64,000 bases of DNA from Oscillospiraceae bacterium (GTDB lineage: Bacteria > Bacillota > Clostridia > Oscillospirales > Ruminococcaceae): the NCBI GenBank assembly GCA_022769565.1, contig JALEJQ010000031.1, positions 1 through 64,000 on the forward strand, written 5' to 3'. Position 1 is the first letter of the stretch. Every line of letters starts with the position of its first letter. Made by a program: the position numbers and the translations under genes. Below are positions 58,791 through 64,000 of this stretch, one piece after another. Under the pieces are notes generated by a model. It saw only the letters and a program-made list of their open reading frames with translations. It did not search any database and was not told the origin of the DNA.

Positions 58791-60300
58791 TACCGCAGGC
58801 AAAATTACGGACAACGAAGCATATTTTCAGCCCCCCGTTGTGGTTCCGCAGATGAAATATTCCGTTAAGGAAAGCATTTTCGCCCTTATTTTTTCTTTCA
58901 CGGGATATTTCTTCATAAAAACCTTTATTATGAATTCCCCCGGCATGGGTGCGACAATATTTATGCTCTGCACAGCCGCCGCAGCTGCAGTTTTCGCAAA
59001 GCTGAACGGGGCAAAGGGCAACTGTTACAGCAAACTTTACTTCATACTGACCCTTTTGTTTTCGGCAAATATGGGAATAACGGCAAACGGACTTATAATG
59101 TTCCTTGATTTTATGTTTGCGGCAATAATGCTTGCAATGTGGGCGTTTGCCGTAAACAACCCCGACTGGAAGGGTGCGGACGACTTCTTCGTTTTCAGCT
59201 TCGGAAGCGCTGTTTTCGGACGTTCCTTCGGCAATTTCGGCAAGTGTCCCTCCGCCGCTGCAGAGCTGCTCAAAAGAAACAAAAGCGGCAGGAACGTAAG
59301 AAACATTTTCCTTGGCATTTTGACCGCAGTTCCCGTTACCCTTGTTGTAATAACCATACTTTCCTCTGCGGACAGCGTTTTCGGGGATATTATGGATAAC
59401 ATCGTCGGCAGCATAAGCCTTAGCGGTCTGTTCAGATATATGTGGGGTCTGCCCCTTTCCTTCCTTGTGTTCGGCATTATTTACGGCGGCGTTTCGGCAA
59501 AAAGCGGCTGCCCCGACAAAGGAAAATGCGAAAGAACGGCGGCAGCCTTCAGGATAGCTCCAAGCGTTATGATGTACGCCTCCGTGGTGCCGCTGTGCAT
59601 AGTTTACGTTATATTCTTCTTTTCACAGCTGAGCTACTTCACCTCGGCGTTCAGAGGTGTTCTCCCCGAGGAGTTCAGCGCCGCAGAGTACGCAAGGAAA
59701 GGCTTTTTCGAGCTTTGCGCCGTGTCGGTGATAAACCTGTTCGTAATTGCGGCAATAAATGTTTTCTGCCGTTATGACGGAAAAGAGGGCGAAAAGAAGC
59801 GTCCTGCCCCACTGAGGTTCTTTACCGCTCTGCTGTCGGTGTTCACACTTATCCTTATAGCAACGGCACTGAGCAAAATGGGAATGTATATTGCCCGTTT
59901 CGGACTTACCCCGAAAAGAGTGTACACCTCCTGGTTTATGGCAGTCCTTGCAGCGCTGTTCATACTTATCGCCGCAAGACAGTTCAAGGCGTTCAACATA
60001 GCAAAAACGGGAGCGGTCATATTCACGGTAATGCTTGTTCTTCTCAGCTTCTCACAGACCGATTCGCTTATTGCAGGCTATAACATTTCCGCATACGAAA
60101 ATGGACAGATAGAGGAGATAGACTTTGACGGGCTTTCCTGCGATGCGGTTTATGCCGTTAAAGGCTGCCTTGACAGCGAGAATACGACCCTCAGGGAAAA
60201 AGCAGAACAATGGATAGTTTATCAAAAAGAAAGCAGCTGTTATTATGAATGGTACGAAATGGGCGTTTCGGAATTTGCAGCAAGATCCCAAATAAATTAG
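58783..60300 (+). CDS. DUF4153/DUF4173-type membrane protein
   Basis: Start set to ATG 58783 (MTDTAGKITDNEAY), 9 nt after AGGGAG; the track start lies deep in the XRE gene. 505 aa with about 12 membrane helices; the segment SKMGMYIARFGLTPKRVYTS is the family signature. The last ~70 residues (EEIDFDGLSCDAVYAVKGCL) are outside the membrane core. Function unknown; the family often sits beside XRE/DUF2975 genes, suggesting a common role in envelope physiology. Ends one base before composite repeat D. Confidence 0.75.
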   Translation: MTDTAGKITDNEAYFQPPVVVPQMKYSVKESIFALIFSFTGYFFIKTFIMNSPGMGATIFMLCTAAAAAVFAKLNGAKGNCYSKLYFILTLLFSANMGITANGLIMFLDFMFAAIMLAMWAFAVNNPDWKGADDFFVFSFGSAVFGRSFGNFGKCPSAAAELLKRNKSGRNVRNIFLGILTAVPVTLVVITILSSADSVFGDIMDNIVGSISLSGLFRYMWGLPLSFLVFGIIYGGVSAKSGCPDKGKCERTAAAFRIAPSVMMYASVVPLCIVYVIFFFSQLSYFTSAFRGVLPEEFSAAEYARKGFFELCAVSVINLFVIAAINVFCRYDGKEGEKKRPAPLRFFTALLSVFTLILIATALSKMGMYIARFGLTPKRVYTSWFMAVLAALFILIAARQFKAFNIAKTGAVIFTVMLVLLSFSQTDSLIAGYNISAYENGQIEEIDFDGLSCDAVYAVKGCLDSENTTLREKAEQWIVYQKESSCYYEWYEMGVSEFAARSQIN

Positions 60301-60458
60301 GGCACCGCGAAGCGTCTAAAGTTTAGGTCCACCCTTTTCAAAGGGTGGTGGGTGTCCGGAGGGCAAAGCCCTTTGGTCGCTCCCGCAGGAGCGAAATACC
60401 CCTAAAAGTAGGGCATACAGCAAAGCAGCGTTAAAACAAACAAAGTAAAAGTTATAAA

Positions 60459-60540
60459 GGCGCAATTCACATAAAAAATCGGAAAGAGCATTGTTTTGTT
60501 TTTAAATAAACTATGCTGACCCGTTAATGTGAATTGCGCC
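60459..60540. repeat. 82-bp palindrome, first copy in repeat D
   Basis: Perfect 14-bp GGCGCAATTCACAT/ATGTGAATTGCGCC termini, but the interior (AATCGGAAAGAGCATTG...ATGCTGACCCG) is the most diverged of the six copies. Conserved ends with drifting centre suggest selection on the stem. Confidence 0.85.
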
Positions 60541-60899
60541 TATTTCTATCCCGTACATACAAAATTACTCTCGGATAAAAATATACTGAGCAGAGCGAAG
60601 TGTATTTTTATCAGACACGGCAAACTATGGCAGTCAGTTTTCCGCACATTTCGTTATAAACCAAACATAATTTATGTAGAGGACGGGGCTCCCGTCCCGA
60701 TTTTCCGCACAAAATCAGCATTTTTCACATTTTTCTGTAGGGGCGCACAGTGTGCGCACGTTTTTATTTACACAACACTGTCGGATAATAACTGTTGTGT
60801 TGGGGTAACGGTGGCATACTTTGCCGTGTCGCAACAAATACACTTCGCTGCGCTCAGTATATTTGTTGCGAGGGCAGTTTTTCTTGATACGATAGAATA

Positions 60900-60981
60900 G
60901 GCGCAATTCACATAGTCGGTTCCACGAGTTTTGTGTTATGCAAAACATTTCTTGGTTCCGCTTTTTTATGTGAATTGCGCC
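60900..60981. repeat. 82-bp palindrome, second copy in repeat D
   Basis: Same termini; interior CGGTTCCACGAGTTTTGTG...CTTGGTTCCGC matches the reverse complement of 16715-16795 almost exactly. Confidence 0.85.
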
Positions 60982-61174
60982 TTTGGATTTGTTACTTTAT
61001 TTGTTTTTGCTGTTACAATGCGTTATGCCTTACTTTAGGGGTATTTCGCTCTCTGCGGAGAGCGACTTAGGGGCTCCGCGCCCCTAAGAACCTGCGCCAA
61101 AGGGACTAATCCCTTTGGAATCCCGTTATTGCTTCGCAGTTATTATGCAACAGCAAATTTTATATGTTTTTCAA

Positions 61175-62452
61175 TTATCCTATTTCTATAATTCCAAGCC
61201 TCTGCTTCATTTCAAGTATTCTTTCCACGCTTTCGTCAAGTCTTGCTTCATCAATTTTTCCGCTTTGTACCGCAGCAAGTATATCGTTGTACGCCGTTTC
61301 GATATTCGATGTGCAAAGCAGGTCGTTTCCTGCGTTAACGGCAAGAACATAGGAACTTTCTCCGTCCGTGTAAAGCGTAATTGCGTCCATTCCAAGGTCG
61401 TCGGTAACTATCACTCCCTCAAAGCCCATATCGTTCCTCAGCAGCTCATGTACCGCAGGAGAAAGTGAGGCAGGCAGCTCGCTGTCATACGCCTTGACGA
61501 TATTGTGGTTCACCATTACCGCAGGCGCTCCGGCTTCAATGCCGTATCTGAACGGTACAAGGTCGGTCTTCTCAAAGCTGTCGGCGGAACGGTCGTCCTC
61601 CGCAATGCCCGTATGGGTGTCAACGTTGGGTCCGTAACCGGGGAAATGCTTAAGGCAGCTGCCCATATTGTTCTCGTTCATCGTTTCCACAACAAGCGCA
61701 ATATACTCGCCTGTGGTTTCGGCGTCCTTGCCGAAGGTGCGCTCATAGATATAGTCAAGGTGGTTTTCCGTTATATCCGCAACGGGAGCAAGGTTGAAGT
61801 TTATCCCCACAGAGGCAAGGAGCTTTGCTTTTTCCTCATTTTCGCTCTTTATTGCCTCCTCGCCCTCTCTGGCAAGGGCTATCTGTGAGCTGAACGGCGT
61901 TAATCTGTACTGTGGGAACTTGCTCATTCTGACTACCGTACCGCCCTCCTCGTCTGTTGCAAGGAAGGGCGGTATTTTTGCCGCCGCTTTTATCCTGTTT
62001 GTTTTTTCAAGCATGGTTTCGGGCGTTTCCGTTTCAAAATCCTTTGCATAAAGGGTATATCCCCCAAGGCTGTACTTCTCCATAGCTGCCGCCGCACCGC
62101 TGTCGGGGTACCTGCACAGAAGTATCTGACCTGTTTTTTCTTCAAGGGTCATTGAATCCACAAGAGCTTTCACGGAGCTGAAATCAAGGGTATGCTCTCC
62201 GCCTGAATCATCCTCCGTCTGTAAAGCTTCGGAGCTTTCCGCCGCTTCGCTTGCCAAGGTGTCCTGCGAAGGTGTTTCCTGTGCGGAAGCATCGTTCTCC
62301 GCCGTTTTGCCCATATCATTTTCAGCTTTGGAAACAGCTGTATCGGAAACCGTGCCGCTTTGGGTCTGAGATGGTTTTTCAATGGTTGCCGTACAGGCGG
62401 AAAGAGTCAAAACCGCCGCAAGCGATATTACTGTCTGTATAACTCTTTTCAT
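61175..62452 (-). CDS. GH3-family beta-N-acetylhexosaminidase-like lipoprotein
   Basis: 425 aa. Lipoprotein signal with lipobox LSAC (Cys at about 20), a Ser/Glu/Thr-rich linker to about residue 95, then a GH3 N-terminal barrel. The substrate site is FLATDEEGGTVVRMSKFP, the NagZ-type acid/base loop is SCLKHFPGYGPNVDTHTGIA, and the nucleophile is Asp in GVIVTDDLGMDAITLY. It lacks the C-terminal GH3 domain, as NagZ does. It would remove GlcNAc from muropeptides or chitin-like glycans outside the cell. It follows the SGNH lipoprotein by 17 nt; the two may act on the same surface glycan. Confidence 0.88.
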   Translation of the reverse strand: MKRVIQTVISLAAVLTLSACTATIEKPSQTQSGTVSDTAVSKAENDMGKTAENDASAQETPSQDTLASEAAESSEALQTEDDSGGEHTLDFSSVKALVDSMTLEEKTGQILLCRYPDSGAAAAMEKYSLGGYTLYAKDFETETPETMLEKTNRIKAAAKIPPFLATDEEGGTVVRMSKFPQYRLTPFSSQIALAREGEEAIKSENEEKAKLLASVGINFNLAPVADITENHLDYIYERTFGKDAETTGEYIALVVETMNENNMGSCLKHFPGYGPNVDTHTGIAEDDRSADSFEKTDLVPFRYGIEAGAPAVMVNHNIVKAYDSELPASLSPAVHELLRNDMGFEGVIVTDDLGMDAITLYTDGESSYVLAVNAGNDLLCTSNIETAYNDILAAVQSGKIDEARLDESVERILEMKQRLGIIEIG

Positions 62453-62469
62453 TTTATACTTCCTTTCGA

Positions 62470-63717
62470 TTACATAAGGGTTTCGTTTGCGCTGTAGCCT
62501 ATTGCAAGTATCTCCGCTGTTTTATTTTCGGAGCCTTCCGCAATTTTTATTTCGACCTCCATTTCCTTTACGCTCTGCCACTTTATGACCTGATAAGCGT
62601 AAGGGTCGCCCCAGCCGTCTTTGTCGTTGGTATCAATGACCTTCGCCCTTGTACCGTTTATATAGACCTCTATCTTGCCCATATCTGCGCTGTTGTTACG
62701 CTTGCAGACAAGGAAAATGCTGTTGCCCGTGACCGTGAATTTCATAGGCTCACCCTGTGCCGAGCCGTTATACGCCCAGCCCTTGTTAAAGCCACTTACG
62801 CTTGCATACTTGTCAAAGCTGCCGATACTCTCTATAACGCCCTCGCTGTCCGCTTCTATCAAAACGGCGTTTTCGTAGGGCGCACCGAATTTTCCTATAA
62901 CGGGAACGGTGTACTCCCCGTCCTCCGCAGCCTTGTCAAGCTCGCTGAAATAATAGCCGATAAACTCCTCAAACAGCTTGTGTCCGTCGGGACTTGGGTG
63001 GGAAGAATCGTTGTAGTAGCTTTCCCATTTTACGGTGCCGTCCTCAAGAGCAGGGGTCAAGGCGTCGGCGGTGCTTATCATAGGCAGGTCGTAATACTCG
63101 CCTATCTGCTTCATATAGTCCTGTGCGGTGTGACCCTCCTTGGTGCGGTTGAAAAGAAGCACCACCGCAGGCTCGTTTTCCTGTTCAAGTACGGTCTTAA
63201 CAAGGGAATCATAAGATTCCTGATACAGCTTGTCGTTTCCGTCATTAACGGCGTATTCAATGAAAACAATATCCGCACCCTTTGAGATAACGTCCCTTTC
63301 CGCTCTGAGATTGCCGAGGATAGAGGGCGTTCCGCTGAGACCTGCGTTAACGTAATTTATCGTTGCGCTCGGGTATTTTTCGCAGAAATAGTCGTAGGTG
63401 AGCTTTGCCCAGCACTGGTCGGGCTGAACGGTGTAGCCTTCGGTAATGGAACCGCCCAGAAACGCCGCCGTCACCTCTTCGCCGTTTGCCATAGCCGCCA
63501 GCTTCTGCTTCATACGGTGGGTATTGCCAAGAGAAACAAGGGAACGCTGCACCATAGCAGTGTAAGGGTCTGCGGCTGTGACTTCCTCCGATGTTACAGC
63601 CTCGGCAGCGGTCGTTTCTTCCGTAACAGCCTGTTCTCCCCCGTTTCCGCAGGCGGTAAGGGATAATGCGGTGATAAATACCGCTAAAATACGCTTAACG
63701 TTGATATTTTTTATCAT
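62470..63717 (-). CDS. SGNH/GDSL hydrolase lipoprotein
   Basis: 415 aa. Lipobox LTAC (Cys about 23), short Thr/Glu linker, then an SGNH hydrolase: block I AAFLGGSITEGYTVQPDQCW with Ser, block II-III region NYVNAGLSGTPSILG and FIEYAVNDGNDKLY, block V DSSHPSPDGHKLF with the Asp-x-x-His pair. The C-terminal ~130 residues (FNKGWAYNGSAQGEPMKFTV) look like a carbohydrate-binding beta domain. A glycan esterase (deacetylase) role on plant or cell-wall polysaccharide is likely. Cotranscribed with the GH3 lipoprotein. Confidence 0.85.
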   Translation of the reverse strand: MIKNINVKRILAVFITALSLTACGNGGEQAVTEETTAAEAVTSEEVTAADPYTAMVQRSLVSLGNTHRMKQKLAAMANGEEVTAAFLGGSITEGYTVQPDQCWAKLTYDYFCEKYPSATINYVNAGLSGTPSILGNLRAERDVISKGADIVFIEYAVNDGNDKLYQESYDSLVKTVLEQENEPAVVLLFNRTKEGHTAQDYMKQIGEYYDLPMISTADALTPALEDGTVKWESYYNDSSHPSPDGHKLFEEFIGYYFSELDKAAEDGEYTVPVIGKFGAPYENAVLIEADSEGVIESIGSFDKYASVSGFNKGWAYNGSAQGEPMKFTVTGNSIFLVCKRNNSADMGKIEVYINGTRAKVIDTNDKDGWGDPYAYQVIKWQSVKEMEVEIKIAEGSENKTAEILAIGYSANETLM

Positions 63718-63730
63718 ACAGCTTGTCCTT

Positions 63731-64000
63731 TCATTTTAGATCGGCAATATTTGTGATAATGCCCTTGTCCGTAATGTCAATAATGCCGTAGGAAGGCGGC
63801 TTGCCGTCTCTCGGACAGGAGCAGCTGCCGGGATTCATTATATACACCCCGTCCTCGTAATGCTGAAAGCGCTCGTGGGTGTGACCGTAGAGGATAATAT
63901 TGCATTTTTTCTGCGCCGCAGCGGACATAATGCGTTCAAGCCCGTATTTTACATCAAAACGATGACCGTGGGTGCAGAATATCCTTGCTCCGGGCAGGTC
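63731..64000 (-). CDS. YfcE/MJ0936-type metallophosphoesterase (5' end beyond window)
   Basis: The frame stays open to the window edge; the track's ATG (63928) is internal. The 89 visible residues are the C-terminal part: FCTHGHRFDVKYGLE, the metal motif LYGHTHERFQ and MNPGSCSCPRDGKPPSYGII, which mark the YfcE-type phosphodiesterases acting on small substrates such as bis-pNPP in vitro. Its stop is 13 nt before the SGNH lipoprotein start, so it leads or continues that operon. Confidence 0.85.
   Translation of the reverse strand, partial: DLPGARIFCTHGHRFDVKYGLERIMSAAAQKKCNIILYGHTHERFQHYEDGVYIMNPGSCSCPRDGKPPSYGIIDITDKGIITNIADLK

Larger units (their letters stand above)
60301..61140. repeat. 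Composite palindromic repeat D (full length, inverted relative to A)
   Basis: About 840 bp between the convergent DUF4153-type and GH3 genes. It reads as the reverse complement of repeat A: left arm with CACCCTTTTCAAAGGGTGG and TCGCTCCCGCAGGAGCGA, palindrome (60459-60540), core with CCAAACATAATTTATGT and GGGCGCACAGTGTGCGC, palindrome (60900-60981), and right arm ending CCCCTAAGAACCTGCGCCAAAGGG. Divergence from A is moderate, so both are old but maintained. Confidence 0.85.

Noticed and set aside
60301-61174. Full insertion sequence with transposase in the large gap
   Set aside because: No ORF with DDE, HUH or tyrosine-recombinase motifs; only hairpin modules are present.

Overview
The window looks like a chromosomal segment of an anaerobic, spore-forming Clostridia member, most likely an Oscillospiraceae (Ruminococcus-like) gut or rumen bacterium. 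The support is a yabP-yabQ-divIC-S1 cluster (spore and division genes of endospore formers), a six-gene Rnf complex with its flavinylation genes, an OmpR-type two-component pair, a cdaA-ybbR pair, and lipoproteins with Thr/Glu/Ser-rich linkers. No rRNA, tRNA, CRISPR array, prophage or intact transposase was found. Family names come from recognising motifs by eye; no database search was run.

Layout. 1-2.0 kb: MITE-like repeat, then yabP, yabQ, divIC and an S1-domain gene. 2.3-6.0 kb: response regulator, sensor kinase and HtrA-type protease. 6.1-7.5 kb (minus): a 55-aa membrane protein missing from the ORF track, then an amidohydrolase. 7.6-8.4 kb: a protein built from 20 exact heptads. 8.6-10.8 kb: greA-lysS. 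10.8-12.2 kb (minus): secreted transglutaminase-fold protein lacking the catalytic Cys. 12.6-16.5 kb: lipoprotein, ParE/Phd-type toxin-antitoxin pair and two membrane proteins. 17.5-24.5 kb (minus): apbE, NusG-II protein and Gx transporter upstream of rnfCDGEAB; ApbE would load FMN onto the DxxTGAT motifs of RnfG and RnfD. 25.0-28.5 kb (minus): putP, rsmE and a membrane GGDEF protein. 29.1-30.5 kb: Nudix hydrolase and metallophosphoesterase. 30.8-35.7 kb (minus): cheA-cheW-cheR-cheB, divergent from a FliK-like gene and a small FlhB-C-like gene (36.1-38.5 kb). 38.6-42.3 kb: TM2/zinc-ribbon protein, XRE regulator, and an ECF sigma factor paired with a membrane beta-propeller protein. 42.4-49.3 kb: orphan feoA, YfhO-type protein, YycJ-type MBL hydrolase, rlmH, flavin reductase-like protein, lipoprotein and alpha/beta hydrolase. 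49.4-57.7 kb (minus): HExxH protein, SPFH-NfeD pair, coaX with an ECF S-component, FAD oxidoreductase, and ybbR-cdaA. 57.9-60.3 kb: promoter, highly folded leader with a candidate leader peptide, then DUF2975, XRE and DUF4153/4173 genes. 61.2-64.0 kb (minus): GH3 lipoprotein, SGNH lipoprotein and a partial YfcE-type phosphoesterase.

Two repeat families dominate the non-coding DNA. The first is a 158-159 bp palindromic MITE-like element (four copies, one with a nested palindrome). The second is an ~800 bp composite with inverted arms around two 82-bp 'GGCGCAATTCACAT' palindromes. It occurs as two full copies in opposite orientation and two half copies, and three of the four lie between convergent gene ends. 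These repeats, the structured leader at 57.98-58.08 kb, and the CheA with a duplicated P2-like module beside FliK/FlhB-like genes are the parts most worth a second look.
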